In this document: positions 25,504 through 34,242 of the stretch, one piece after another | Layout: each line of letters begins with the position of its first letter | Numbering within the stretch: position 1 is the first letter of the stretch | DNA from: MFD04716-140 sp963703125 | GTDB taxonomy: Bacteria > Bacteroidota > Bacteroidia > Flavobacteriales > Flavobacteriaceae | Assembly (NCBI GenBank): GCA_963703125.1 | Contig: OY969790.1 | Location: forward strand, 2,046,001 to 2,110,000 | DNA length: 64,000 nt | Direction: 5' to 3' | Position numbers and translations under genes: made by a program | The notes under the pieces: model-generated | The model's database searches: none | The model's input: only the letters and a program-made list of their open reading frames with translations | Told to the model about the DNA's origin: nothing

Positions 25504-25971
25504 ATGAGTGGAACATTGAATAAAGTAATGCTGATAGGGCATTTGGGAGACGAAGTGAAAATGCATTATTTTGAAGGAGGTGGCGCAATCGGGCGCTTTC
25601 CGATCGCAACCAATGAGACCTATACAAATAAGCAGACAGGCGAAAAAATCACCAATACCGAATGGCATAATGTGGTAGTTAGAAACAAAGCGGCCGAAAT
25701 TTGTGAAAAGTATCTTAGTAAGGGGGACAAAATTTATGTTGAGGGAAGATTAAAAAACCGGCAGTGGCAAGGTGAAGATGGCAATACACGTTATACTACG
25801 GAGATACATGTTCAGGATTTTACCTTCCTGTCTACAAAAAAGGAAAGTATGGCGAATGCGCAAGAAGGCTATTCACAAAATCAATCTACTTCTTCCCAAA
25901 ATGACATAAAAAAACCTCAAAATGATGAACCAATAAACGAATCTGAGGAAGATGATGATCTGCCATTCTAA
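25504..25971 (+). CDS. ssb: single-stranded DNA-binding protein
   Basis: A 155-residue SSB. The OB fold begins MSGTLNKVMLIGHLGDEVKMH; TEWHNVVVRNKAAEICEKYL and KGDKIYVEGRLKNRQWQ are standard. A flexible Gln/Ser/Asn-rich linker leads to the acidic tip EEDDDLPF that recruits repair proteins. It covers single-stranded DNA during replication and repair. It leads the gliding genes gldE and gldD, a conserved flavobacterial order. Confidence 0.96.
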   Translation: MSGTLNKVMLIGHLGDEVKMHYFEGGGAIGRFPIATNETYTNKQTGEKITNTEWHNVVVRNKAAEICEKYLSKGDKIYVEGRLKNRQWQGEDGNTRYTTEIHVQDFTFLSTKKESMANAQEGYSQNQSTSSQNDIKKPQNDEPINESEEDDDLPF

Positions 25972-25994
25972 GAACCAACATAAAAACGTAACTA

Positions 25995-27323
25995 TTGGAT
26001 CCTGAACCCCTTAGTTTCTTGCCAAGTTTTATAGCTTTTGAGGGCGCTTTCGTGATCAAGGTATGCGTCTTGGTTGTTTTATTGATGTGCTCGGCTGTTA
26101 TTTCAGGAGCTGAAGTTGCATTTTTTGGACTTTCAGCAACAGAAGTCAATGACCTTGAAGAGAAAAAGACTGCCAAAGGTCAAATCATTGTCAAACTTTT
26201 GGATCGCCCCAAGAAATTATTGGCAACCATTTTGATTGCCAATAATGCCATTAACATAGGTATTGTATTATTGTTCAATATTATTGGTGATACATTGTTC
26301 TCAGGCATTGACTATGTCATTTTCAATATTGTTTCGGTTCGCTTTCTTTTGGAAGTGGTCGTTGCCACTTTTTTGATTTTAATGTTCGGCGAAATTTTAC
26401 CAAAAGTATATGCAAATAGAAACAGGATGAGTTTTGCGCATGCCATGACTTATCCTATGAAGGTGTTGGATTTTCTGTTTTCGCCCTTAAGTCTTCCTAT
26501 GAGGTCCGGCACTATTTTCTTGTTCAAAAAATTGGGAAAGGAACGGACCAATCTAAGCGTAGACCATCTTTCGCAAGCTTTGGAACTCACAACTGATAGG
26601 GATACCACAAAACAGGAGCAAAAAATATTACAGGGAATCGTTTCTTTTGGGAATACAGATACCAAACAGGTCATGAGGCCCCGTATCGATATTTTTGCAC
26701 TTAGTTCCGAGATGAAATTTCTTGAAGTGTTGCAGGAAATCCAGAAACATGGATATTCTAGGGTACCTGTATTTTCAGAAAATGTTGACAATGTAAAGGG
26801 GGTACTCTATGTGAAGGACCTTTTGCCGTATATAGAACGAAAGACCTTTAATTGGATGACATTGATCCGAGAACCATTTTTTGTGCCGGAGAATAAAAAA
26901 TTGGATGACCTACTTCTGGAATTTCAGGATAAAAAAAATCATTTGGCAATAGTGGTAGATGAGTATGGAGGTACCTCCGGACTTGTTACACTGAATGATA
27001 TTATTGAAGAAATAGTGGGTGACATTAGTGATGAGTTTGATGATGAGGACCTTATTTTTTCTAAGCTCGATGACTTCAATTACGTGTTTGATGGTAAAAC
27101 AACCCTAAAAGATTTTTACCGAGTTGCAAGGATTGAAAACGAAGAAGATTTTGAGGAGAAAAAAGGTGAGTCGGAAACCATTGCTGGTTTTGTGCTGGAA
27201 ATAGCGGGTAAGTTTCCCAGAAAAGGCGAAAAAATGATGTTTAAGGACTATGAGTTTTTGGTTGAGAGCCTGGATAAAAAAAGACTGAAACAAATTAAAG
27301 TAACCCTTCCCCATGTACAATAA
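25995..27323 (+). CDS. gldE: gliding motility-associated protein GldE (CNNM/CorC-type membrane protein)
   Basis: A 442-residue inner-membrane protein. Residues about 15-190 form a CNNM transmembrane domain (VLVVLLMCSAVISGAEVAFF and three more hydrophobic segments), followed by two CBS domains (FGNTDTKQVMRPRIDI; HLAIVVDEYGGTSGLVTLND) and a C-terminal CorC/HlyC transporter-associated domain. In Flavobacterium johnsoniae GldE is linked to GldD and to gliding. It begins with TTG at 25995, 23 bases after ssb, and its end overlaps gldD by 11 bases. The general fold is that of Mg/Co efflux-related proteins. Confidence 0.93.
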   Translation: MDPEPLSFLPSFIAFEGAFVIKVCVLVVLLMCSAVISGAEVAFFGLSATEVNDLEEKKTAKGQIIVKLLDRPKKLLATILIANNAINIGIVLLFNIIGDTLFSGIDYVIFNIVSVRFLLEVVVATFLILMFGEILPKVYANRNRMSFAHAMTYPMKVLDFLFSPLSLPMRSGTIFLFKKLGKERTNLSVDHLSQALELTTDRDTTKQEQKILQGIVSFGNTDTKQVMRPRIDIFALSSEMKFLEVLQEIQKHGYSRVPVFSENVDNVKGVLYVKDLLPYIERKTFNWMTLIREPFFVPENKKLDDLLLEFQDKKNHLAIVVDEYGGTSGLVTLNDIIEEIVGDISDEFDDEDLIFSKLDDFNYVFDGKTTLKDFYRVARIENEEDFEEKKGESETIAGFVLEIAGKFPRKGEKMMFKDYEFLVESLDKKRLKQIKVTLPHVQ

Positions 27324-27870
27324 ATTTATAGTATACCTTCTTTTGTTTGCCATATTGTTTTATGGTTGTAAGGAGGATGTGCTCCCAAAACCCAAAGCGT
27401 TGTTGCGACTTGAATATCCCAATGCGCAATTTGGTAAATTGGAAACTGAACATTTCGAGTTCGAATATAATAATATTGCAAAGTTGAAAAACCAAAAGAG
27501 CAAGTCCTTGGAACTGGATTATCCTTTAATGAAAGGCTCTATATTTATCAATTACAGAACAATTGACAATAATTTGGAGAAGCTTCTTTCCGATGCCCAA
27601 AAATTCTCTTATGAACACGTGGTAAAGGCCGAAGGTATTCTTGAACAGCCTTTTGCGAACAATGAGAACAAAGTATACGGCATGTTCTATGAAGTAAGTG
27701 GTGATGCAGCTTCACAAGCCCAATTTTACGCAACCGATAGCACTGAACATTTTCTCACAGGGTCACTTTATTTTTATGCGAAACCCAATTACGATTCTAT
27801 TTATCCTGCAGCGAAATATTTACAAAATGATATTCGACGGATTATGGAAAGCTTGCGCTGGAAAGACTGA
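27313..27870 (+). CDS. gldD: gliding motility lipoprotein GldD
   Basis: A 185-residue lipoprotein with the lipobox FAILFYGC at Cys19. LPKPKALLRLEYPNAQFGKL after the Cys and the C-terminal segment KYLQNDIRRIMESLRWKD are characteristic of GldD, which is required for gliding motility and surface spreading in flavobacteria. The gene overlaps gldE by 11 bases, so it is translationally coupled. The presence of gldE-gldD is the best sign that the organism belongs to the gliding Flavobacteriaceae, although many non-gliding members keep these genes. Confidence 0.94.
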   Translation: MYNKFIVYLLLFAILFYGCKEDVLPKPKALLRLEYPNAQFGKLETEHFEFEYNNIAKLKNQKSKSLELDYPLMKGSIFINYRTIDNNLEKLLSDAQKFSYEHVVKAEGILEQPFANNENKVYGMFYEVSGDAASQAQFYATDSTEHFLTGSLYFYAKPNYDSIYPAAKYLQNDIRRIMESLRWKD

Positions 27871-27877
27871 TCTCACA

Positions 27878-28318
27878 TTATTTTTTTAGAAGGGCTTCAG
27901 CATTTTCAAGACTTCTATTAATATCGTCTTTTAGATTTTTTATCTTTTGCTCTTCCTCCAACAACCATTTTAGTTTTTGCTCCGAGAGTTCCTTGCCGTT
28001 CAAGATTTCATCTGAATCAAATTTGTTGCCAAAACCCTGCATCCATTCCATCATGGATTTATGTGCAGCCTGAAGATCTTCACGTGCATTCTTATATTTC
28101 AGGCCTATTTCGGTACTGTCCTCTTGGCTGCTTAGCTTCCCCACTAGGGAACCAAAATTGCCCATTTTTGGCATTATTTCGTCGTGAATTGCCATTACCT
28201 CTTTCATCTTTGAGACACTGGTCCCTGCTTCGGTCTTTTTCTCATTTTTACAGGAAGAAAAGGGTAGTAGTAGAAGTAATGATAGGAATGTCAATGTCAA
28301 TGCTCTTGTTGTACTCAT
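27878..28318 (-). CDS. small helical lipoprotein of unknown function
   Basis: A 146-residue protein with the signal peptide and lipobox LLLPFSSCKNEKK. The mature part is almost all charged helix (KNAREDLQAAHKSMMEWMQGF, given in part: DLQAAHKSMMEWMQGF) ending in a Lys/Glu-rich coiled coil. Similar flavobacterial proteins carry the uninformative name viral A-type inclusion protein. No catalytic motif is seen. It converges with gldD, with 7 bases between stop codons and no visible terminator. Confidence 0.7.
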   Translation of the reverse strand: MSTTRALTLTFLSLLLLLPFSSCKNEKKTEAGTSVSKMKEVMAIHDEIMPKMGNFGSLVGKLSSQEDSTEIGLKYKNAREDLQAAHKSMMEWMQGFGNKFDSDEILNGKELSEQKLKWLLEEEQKIKNLKDDINRSLENAEALLKK

Positions 28319-28656
28319 TTTGAATGCTAGTTTATTATTTTAATGTCCCAAAGGGCAAGTAGGGTGCTTTGTAATATTCAAAGATAGAAAATGACTTGCA
28401 CTCCAGTGTTAAATTTGACCACAGATTAACATTAATTGCCAAGATCATTTTCTATAAAACTACACGATGGTTATTCCTAAGATAAAAGAGGAACAATTTT
28501 TAGAATAAAACAATATGGGAATGTTGGCCAAAGCAAGACCATCTGCCAAACAGTTAAAAAATCAATAATAGGCAATTCAGCTCTTTGGAAGGATTTATTG
28601 TGCCAGCTGCCTGAAATTTTGTATTTTAAATGTCATATATCTAAATTAGATGCAAT
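28319..28656. other. 338-base intergenic region, no gene recognised
   Basis: A divergent gap between the helical lipoprotein gene and the DUF4199 gene. It holds TAAATTTG at 28410-28417 or so on the plus strand, which could be a -7 element but is far from the next start. One very short frame (about 28515-28569) has no sign of being coding. Confidence 0.4.
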
Positions 28657-29106
28657 ATGAAAGAGTTCGCCTTGCCCATTCGTTTTGGAATCGCCACGAG
28701 CGGTTGCCTAATCGCTTATTTTTTGATTCTTTCACTTTTTCAAGAACATACCAATATTTTTTATAGTCTGGGAAATGGACTCATTACAGGTTTCGGAATT
28801 TATGAGGCCATAAAGTATTTTAAACTACGGGATTCCGAAGGCTTCAACTACGGCAAAGGATTTGTCGCGGGCTTGGTGACCGGTTGTGTGGCAACGCTTA
28901 TCTTTACATTGTTCTTTGCCCTGTATTCCACCGAACTAAATGCTGGTTTTTTGGAAGAACTTTCCACTAAATGGGCAAAGGATTATGCCAGTTTTGAGGG
29001 AATTGTTTTTGCAACGGTTGCCATTATGGGTATTGCGACAACTTTAGTTCTCACGCTTTCATTTATGCAGCTTTTTAAGAAGAGCAATAATCTTCAAAAG
29101 AAATAG
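28657..29106 (+). CDS. DUF4199 domain membrane protein
   Basis: A 149-residue protein with four predicted membrane segments (about 12-30, 34-50, 70-95 and 118-140), fitting DUF4199, a small Bacteroidetes inner-membrane family of unknown role. SEGFNYGKGFVAGLVTG between helices 2 and 3 is the most conserved part. The C-terminus is short and basic (FKKSNNLQKK), probably cytosolic. Confidence 0.75.
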   Translation: MKEFALPIRFGIATSGCLIAYFLILSLFQEHTNIFYSLGNGLITGFGIYEAIKYFKLRDSEGFNYGKGFVAGLVTGCVATLIFTLFFALYSTELNAGFLEELSTKWAKDYASFEGIVFATVAIMGIATTLVLTLSFMQLFKKSNNLQKK

Positions 29107-29128
29107 GTCTAAAAACTGTCTAATTCAC

Positions 29129-29158
29129 TTGTGCATTAACGATTAAGCAGTATATTTG
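29129..29158 (+). promoter_or_regulatory. promoter of rplU-rpmA, both consensus elements
   Basis: TTG at 29129-29131, a 19-base spacer, then TATATTTG at 29151-29158 followed by CA. This is the best match to the Bacteroidetes sigma-A promoter in the window, fitting a highly expressed ribosomal operon. The rplU start is 50 bases downstream. Confidence 0.75.
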
Positions 29159-29208
29159 CATCCGCTTATCGAAAAAATAGGCGTAAAAATTAAACAAATA
29201 TACACGCT

Positions 29209-29898
29209 ATGTACGCAATTGTAGAAATGGCAGGGCAGCAATTCAAAGTTGCAAAAGACCAGAAAGTGTATGTTCACCGTTTGCAGGCTGAAGAAGGTAA
29301 AAAGGTAACTTTTGACAATGTACTTCTTTTGGCAGATGGAAAGAACATTACTGTTGGCGCCCCAGCTATAGACGGCGCGGCTGTTGAAGCCAAGGTCGTA
29401 AAGCACCTTAGAGGTGACAAAGTAATCGTCTTCAAAAAGAAGAGACGCAAAGGCTACCAGAAGAAAAATGGCCATAGACAATCTTTGACCGAGATTATCG
29501 TGGAAAGCATTATTGCTTCAGGTGCCAAGAAATCTGTTGAAAAGGCAGAGAAAAAAGTAGAAGCCCCAAAGGCTAAGGAAGCGGCTCCAAAGGCAGAACC
29601 AAAGCAAGAGGTGGCCAAGCGAGCTACTACAAAAGCAAAGGCCGATAAGGCAGACGATTTGAAGAAAATTGAGGGTATTGGACCCAAAGCCGCAGAAGCA
29701 TTGACCAATGCCGGTGTTGGAACTTTCGCTAAATTAGCAAAAGCAAATCCAGAAAAAATAAAGGAAATCTTGACCGAAGCAAGTTCAAGAATGGCACATT
29801 TAGAGCCAGGAACTTGGCCAGAGCAGGCTCAATTGGCTGCAGATGGAAAATGGGACGAGTTAAAGGAATTACAGGATAAGTTGAACGGCGGTAAGTAA
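29209..29898 (+). CDS. rplU: 50S ribosomal protein L21 with C-terminal helix-hairpin-helix extension
   Basis: Residues 1-103 are standard bL21 (MYAIVEMAGQQFKVAKDQKV; KKRRKGYQKKNGHRQ), which binds 23S rRNA. A linker rich in Lys, Ala and Glu (about 104-148) joins a C-terminal domain (LKKIEGIGPKAAEALTNAGV, about 150-229) of the DUF4332/helix-hairpin-helix type that ends WDELKELQDKLNGGK. Total length is 229, against about 103 for plain L21. Extended forms are known in flavobacteria. The extra domain could bind nucleic acid. rpmA follows after 22 bases. Confidence 0.95.
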   Translation: MYAIVEMAGQQFKVAKDQKVYVHRLQAEEGKKVTFDNVLLLADGKNITVGAPAIDGAAVEAKVVKHLRGDKVIVFKKKRRKGYQKKNGHRQSLTEIIVESIIASGAKKSVEKAEKKVEAPKAKEAAPKAEPKQEVAKRATTKAKADKADDLKKIEGIGPKAAEALTNAGVGTFAKLAKANPEKIKEILTEASSRMAHLEPGTWPEQAQLAADGKWDELKELQDKLNGGK

Positions 29899-29920
29899 TT
29901 GCCCCTTAAAATCTATAGAA

Positions 29921-30181
29921 ATGGCACACAAAAAAGGTGTAGGTAGTTCTAAAAACGGCAGGGATTCAGAATCGAAACGCTTAGGAGTTAAGATTTTTGG
30001 AGGCCAGGCCGCTATTGCAGGTAACATTATTGTTAGGCAAAGAGGAACCAAGCACAATCCAGGTAACAATGTATATGCTAGTAAAGATCATTCGTTGCAC
30101 GCACGTGTTGACGGATTGGTTAAATTTGAAAAGAAAGCTGGCGGTAAATCGTATGTTTCCATTGAGCCTTTTGAGGCTTAA
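29921..30181 (+). CDS. rpmA: 50S ribosomal protein L27
   Basis: An 86-residue bL27: MAHKKGVGSSKNGRDSESKR and RQRGTKHNPGNNVYASKDHS are diagnostic. Its N-terminus reaches the peptidyl transferase centre. The start is already AHKKG with no N-terminal cleavage peptide of the Firmicutes type. It is the second gene of the rplU operon and is followed by a terminator. Confidence 0.98.
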   Translation: MAHKKGVGSSKNGRDSESKRLGVKIFGGQAAIAGNIIVRQRGTKHNPGNNVYASKDHSLHARVDGLVKFEKKAGGKSYVSIEPFEA

Positions 30182-30203
30182 TGACTCCGATTCCAAATAA
30201 AAC

Positions 30204-30235
30204 AAAACCCTCTTCAGAAATGGAGAGGGTTTTTT
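30204..30235 (+). terminator. terminator of rplU-rpmA
   Basis: AAAACCCTCT pairs with AGAGGGTTTT around a 10-base loop, followed by a T run. Confidence 0.88.
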
Positions 30236-30653
30236 ATTGATCAAAAAATGGTGTTTAGATTATAAATGGCCACTTAAACATAACATTGGTGGGATTTTCA
30301 AGGTTTTTAATAAGTATATCTTCCAAAATATTAGTGGCTTTAATAAGTAAAATGGGCTATTGATCACAGCTTTTTTAGTTTTAAACCAAAACGTGTTTTT
30401 ATTGAACTTTTGTCACTACAAATGAGCGTGTTTATAATCGCTTAGTCTTATAAAAGGTTCCTTTTATGAAACGGATAAACTGACATGGACATATCCGATT
30501 AAATTAACCTTTCGCAATTGTTTCACTAAAAACAAGGTTCCTAATGATCGACGGACTTTCCCTGACCCCTGTTATTATCAAACGATTAACCTTTTTAGTT
30601 ATGAAAATCGATTCCATTGGTTGGATCGGTCGTATCCCTTTTGGCATTCATGC
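30236..30653. other. 418-base A+T-rich gap at the left end of the accessory insert
   Basis: No gene is recognised. The gap contains an 18-base palindrome, ATAAAAGG-TT-CCTTTTAT (30450-30467), and a short direct repeat TTTAATAAGTA (about 30305 and 30340). It lies between two converging transcripts, so a promoter role is unlikely. Confidence 0.4.
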
Positions 30654-32612
30654 CTAGATCACTTTCCAATACCATAAAAATAGAATCAATCCAAGTCCCC
30701 CTGACCAGGATAATAGCCAAACCAGTTTAGGGACTTTTTTAGTTTTATCCTTCCAGCTATTTTTGGCGACAATCGGACTTATGATAAGGAAAAATAGGAT
30801 AATCCAGGTCACATAAAAAATGGGACTCCACTTTCCGGGCAATCCGAAGGCAAGTAAATTGGGATGTATACTTAGGGCATTTTTAAATGCGAAAAAGAGC
30901 AGGGTTACGAAAAGAACCCCGAACAGGGATACGATCCATATCGGCAGATAATTTTTTATCCCCTTTTTGCCTTGGCCCTTTTTCGAAAGTGACATGATCC
31001 AGTAAAATGGAAAGTAAATGAACCCCGAAAGTATCGGCAACAGAATGGCCAAGGCCACGATGGATAGGCCAAGATAGCTCCCTTTTGCAATCTTTAGGGA
31101 TATGGCGGAAACCCCTTCATTTAACGCAACATCGGTAAGGAATTTTACGGGTTCGATCGTATTGAGGACGCTTAGGTCTGTTTTCGATCCTGGGTCAATA
31201 AAAAAATCCATAATCAAGTCCGGAATTGGGGCTGGACTATCGTGCCCACGACCGGGGACTACAAAAGTTGTTGTGTTGGATAGATATTTTGCGACCGAAT
31301 CGGTATTGTATGTAGGAGTTACCGGATCGAATTCTCCTGTAAAAAGAAGCACGGGAATATTCGAGCGCACGGGGACTTGTTCCATCGGGTCCAGTGAAAT
31401 AGAGAAGTTTTTGCATAGCTCCTCCTCGACCATCGTTTGGTTCCCTACCCAATACGGGTATAAAAGTTTGACCAAAGGGTCCTGTACGAGAGGTTCCGGT
31501 GCGAAACCTACCCCAGGATTATCGTTACAGAGAATCGCATGGTACATGTCATTATCCAAACCATAGGCTGCCCCAAGAGATAGTGCCAAAGGCCCTGCGA
31601 CCCAATCGTTTTCCTGTGAAACCGCTCGAATGAGTAAGGGAATCATTTCAATGCCTTCGCGGGAATACATGGCTTGAAAAATCCCTCCGAGAATGGCATT
31701 GGAATTTAATACCATGGATGATTTTGGCAACAGATCGGTTGCGCCGGGGGGTAAAATTATAGGATCGCTCTGCACCCTTGTCAGGAGTTTTAGAAGGTCG
31801 TTCTCAAGGTCTGGATACGCCTTGTTACATTCGGGATCCGTGGCACATTGATCGAAAATCAATCTTAGTGAATGGACAAGGCCATAAAGATTACTGTCCT
31901 CATATGCAAGGTTAGACGGGACCAGGCCGCTCAGAACTGCGCTTCTTACCTTGTCCGGGTACTGTCGGATAATGGATTGCGCATATCGAGACCCATACGA
32001 ATGACCGCGGATATTCCATGTATCATATCCGAGGGCAATACGCAGCTCCTCAACATCTTCGGCAATGTCCGAGGAACCGTACGAATCCAAATTAACGCCC
32101 TGCCCCATCAATGAATCACGACATTTTCTCATTACTTCGGCAATCATGATCATGTATGCTTCTTGGTCCATCCCTCCAAGGTTGGCGTTGAATATCTCCG
32201 GATCTTCCAACGCGCTGCATAATTGTGGTTCCGAGGTGCCGCAGCCCCTTGGATCGAACAAAACAATGTCCCTTTGCTCCAAAATACGGTTTATGGGCTT
32301 TCCCATAAGAAAATAAGGGGCGGCATCGGTATATCCCTGGCCGGGCCCACCGGGAAGGTAGATGACCGCATCTTTTTGAGGTGACTTCGCGGAGCTCTTG
32401 AGCAAACAGAAGCCGATTTGCAAAGTCCTTCGATTTGTTTCATTTCTTGTTTCGGGTACGGTCAGGTACCCAAATCGGATTCTGCTTTTCAACGAATCCG
32501 CCAACGGGTAAGGATATTCCTTCCATTCAATTTGCCCGTTAGCAAAAAGCGATAGAAACAATTGGGATGTGAAGATCAATCGCCACGATAGTTTTAATGC
32601 CCATTTTTCCAT
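30654..32612 (-). CDS. alpha/beta hydrolase (tripeptidyl aminopeptidase-like) with C-terminal membrane domain
   Basis: A 652-residue exported hydrolase. The signal region (LIFTSQLFLSLFANG) is followed by an S33/TAP-like alpha/beta hydrolase: LPGGPGQGYTD (oxyanion loop), DPRGCGTSEPQLC, nucleophile Ser205 in RGHSYGSRY, Asp429 in TGEFDPVTP and His457 in GRGHDSPAP. After about residue 500 come four hydrophobic segments (for example LSIVALAILLPILSGFIYF and WIVSLFGVLFVTLLFFAF), so the catalytic part is tethered to a membrane. Several 60-base lines of the gene are 50-53% G+C, above most neighbours. It stands alone between two gaps over 400 bases, which suggests acquisition. Confidence 0.85.
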   Translation of the reverse strand: MEKWALKLSWRLIFTSQLFLSLFANGQIEWKEYPYPLADSLKSRIRFGYLTVPETRNETNRRTLQIGFCLLKSSAKSPQKDAVIYLPGGPGQGYTDAAPYFLMGKPINRILEQRDIVLFDPRGCGTSEPQLCSALEDPEIFNANLGGMDQEAYMIMIAEVMRKCRDSLMGQGVNLDSYGSSDIAEDVEELRIALGYDTWNIRGHSYGSRYAQSIIRQYPDKVRSAVLSGLVPSNLAYEDSNLYGLVHSLRLIFDQCATDPECNKAYPDLENDLLKLLTRVQSDPIILPPGATDLLPKSSMVLNSNAILGGIFQAMYSREGIEMIPLLIRAVSQENDWVAGPLALSLGAAYGLDNDMYHAILCNDNPGVGFAPEPLVQDPLVKLLYPYWVGNQTMVEEELCKNFSISLDPMEQVPVRSNIPVLLFTGEFDPVTPTYNTDSVAKYLSNTTTFVVPGRGHDSPAPIPDLIMDFFIDPGSKTDLSVLNTIEPVKFLTDVALNEGVSAISLKIAKGSYLGLSIVALAILLPILSGFIYFPFYWIMSLSKKGQGKKGIKNYLPIWIVSLFGVLFVTLLFFAFKNALSIHPNLLAFGLPGKWSPIFYVTWIILFFLIISPIVAKNSWKDKTKKVPKLVWLLSWSGGLGLILFLWYWKVI

Positions 32613-33074
32613 ATGACCATTTTAAGTGTCTGAAGCCTATTTATAACCTTAAGTGTATTTTCACTACGATGCTCTTTGTAATTTTTTAAAAAGTATTTCA
32701 GCAGGCGTGTTTTTGTTTCAATAGACAAAATTTAGACCGGAACATGTCAGGAAACCAACTAACCGTCATAACCATTTTCAAAGCCTAATTGGTAAATCTT
32801 TGGATCGTTGACAGGTTCATTGTCCCCAATAGTAGTCATTTTTTGAGAATAACAATCACAAAATTGTACAGGTGGTAGATAATGGATTGTATTATGCTAT
32901 TTTGCATCTAGTTCATTTAAATGGAACTTGGCAAATCGTAAAGAAGAACATAACAAAAATTATGGATTTCCAAAAACGACCGTTAAGAAAAACAGATGAC
33001 AGAAATAGCTAGGGTCTTTTTAAACGTTGGTTTTATGAAATTGAAATTAATGTGCAAAAGTCAATAAAATTTTT
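32613..33074. other. 462-base gap with a possible gene remnant
   Basis: No intact gene. An open stretch at 32836-33012 (59 codons, no start codon) reads VVDNGLYYAILHLV then HLNGTWQIVKKNITKIM, resembling the C-terminal strand pair of SnoaL/lumazine-binding-like proteins, so this may be a decayed gene. The motif AAAACGACCGTT at 32973-32984 recurs, reversed, inside a palindrome at 36754-36769. Confidence 0.3.
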
Positions 33075-33944
33075 TTAAAGTGTTTCTAGCTTATATCCAA
33101 CACCATGAACGCTAATGATTTTAATCGAATCATCATGTTTCAACTTTTTTCTGATTTTCGAAATGAAGGTGTCCAAACTCCTTCCAACAAACACCCCATT
33201 GTCTTCCCATATTTTTTTAACAAGTATGTTGCGTTTTATTATTTGGTTTGGTTTTTCGGCAAACAATGCGATCAATTCACATTCCTTTGGGGTAAGATCA
33301 ATAACTGCATTCCCGTTGACCATTTTGTTTTGCTCCCTATAAAACTCATAAGTGCCTATTTTCGAAAACTCGGCATTCGGTGCCTTTGGAACAATGGACT
33401 TCTCCTTTTTCCAATATAATAGCCCAATCCCTATAAAGCTAATAATAACCATTGGGACCATGGAGTTGCTTTTAGTCAAAACTAAAACCATTCTTTGTCC
33501 GGTGAACATTATTCTTATCTTATAATTATCATTTGGTAGTTTTCTTCCTTGACAGGGAACAACATTCTTTTTTGAATTCTTTTTTACTTCATAACTATAG
33601 GAAACTTCCCGTGTTTCACCATCGATAACTTCAACTATATAAATGTCTGGTAAATTTGAAGCTCTCAAACTGTGACTTAAAATATTTACCAAGCTATCCG
33701 GTAAAATAGACAGCTTATTTTGAAAGGAAAGTTCAAAATTATTCTTATCCATTTCAATTACGGGCAATATTAATGAAGTGCGGTCGCCATCGGCCATCAG
33801 AAGCTTATTGCCTACATCTCTTAAGGCAATTTTTACTCTTTCCGAAAAATTGTCTTTTTCTTCGTAGGTAACATTACCTAACAAGACAAAGGATATTAAA
33901 ATCAATAAAGAACCTAAAATTAGAACCTTGCGTTTCTTCATCAT
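33075..33944 (-). CDS. membrane-anchored winged-helix transcriptional regulator
   Basis: A 289-residue one-component regulator. Membrane helix 1 is at about 7-24 (VLILGSLLILISFVLLGNV), an extracytoplasmic sensor of about 130 residues follows, then helix 2 (MVPMVIISFIGIGLLYW, about 163-179). The cytosolic C-terminus is an OmpR/PhoB-type winged helix (about 195-289): DLTPKECELIALFAEKPNQ is the first helix, and RSLDTFISKIRKKLKHD the recognition helix with ISVHGVGYKLETL as the wing. The order, sensor first and DNA-binding last, is opposite to ToxR. The inverted repeat at its start suggests self-regulation. No kinase partner is near. Confidence 0.82.
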   Translation of the reverse strand: MMKKRKVLILGSLLILISFVLLGNVTYEEKDNFSERVKIALRDVGNKLLMADGDRTSLILPVIEMDKNNFELSFQNKLSILPDSLVNILSHSLRASNLPDIYIVEVIDGETREVSYSYEVKKNSKKNVVPCQGRKLPNDNYKIRIMFTGQRMVLVLTKSNSMVPMVIISFIGIGLLYWKKEKSIVPKAPNAEFSKIGTYEFYREQNKMVNGNAVIDLTPKECELIALFAEKPNQIIKRNILVKKIWEDNGVFVGRSLDTFISKIRKKLKHDDSIKIISVHGVGYKLETL

Positions 33945-33950
33945 AAAGTT

Positions 33951-33966
33951 ATTGTGTGGTCACAAT
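33951..33966. promoter_or_regulatory. inverted repeat upstream of the winged-helix regulator
   Basis: ATTGTG-TGGT-CACAAT, perfect 6-base arms, ends 6 bases before the regulator's start codon on the minus strand. It suits an operator read by the regulator itself or by another dimeric protein. The rest of the 298-base divergent gap (33945-34242) holds a 71-codon frame with no coding features. Confidence 0.4.
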
Positions 33967-34242
33967 TAAGTAAAAAATTACAACTTTTCACATTTGTTTT
34001 ACAATTTTTTGACATTAGTTGAGAAGTGCCACAGTAGTTTCGAAAGAAATTATTCATTACGTTTTTTTAAGTATACATGACAGCGATTACTCCCATTGCA
34101 ATTTACAAAGATCAAAAAAAATAGAAACAAATCATGATTTTCAATTAATGGGTCTGCTCAGAACTTTCAAATTCAATGAACATTTTGGAAAAATGAAGTT
34201 AAACAACTGCTCAATGAAGATTGACAAAAAATAAAACAAAAT

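Noticed and set aside
28515..28569. Tiny frame in the 28319-28656 gap
   Set aside because: About 18 codons with no start context, promoter or resemblance to a known peptide.
30624..30640. CGGTCGT 7-mer shared with other parts of the insert
   Set aside because: A 7-base match is expected several times in 64 kb, and it also occurs in core genes such as near 43998. Only the 12-base match was kept.
34019..34234. A 71-codon frame upstream of the S41-like gene
   Set aside because: No family resemblance and a random-looking composition, in a divergent promoter region; probably chance.
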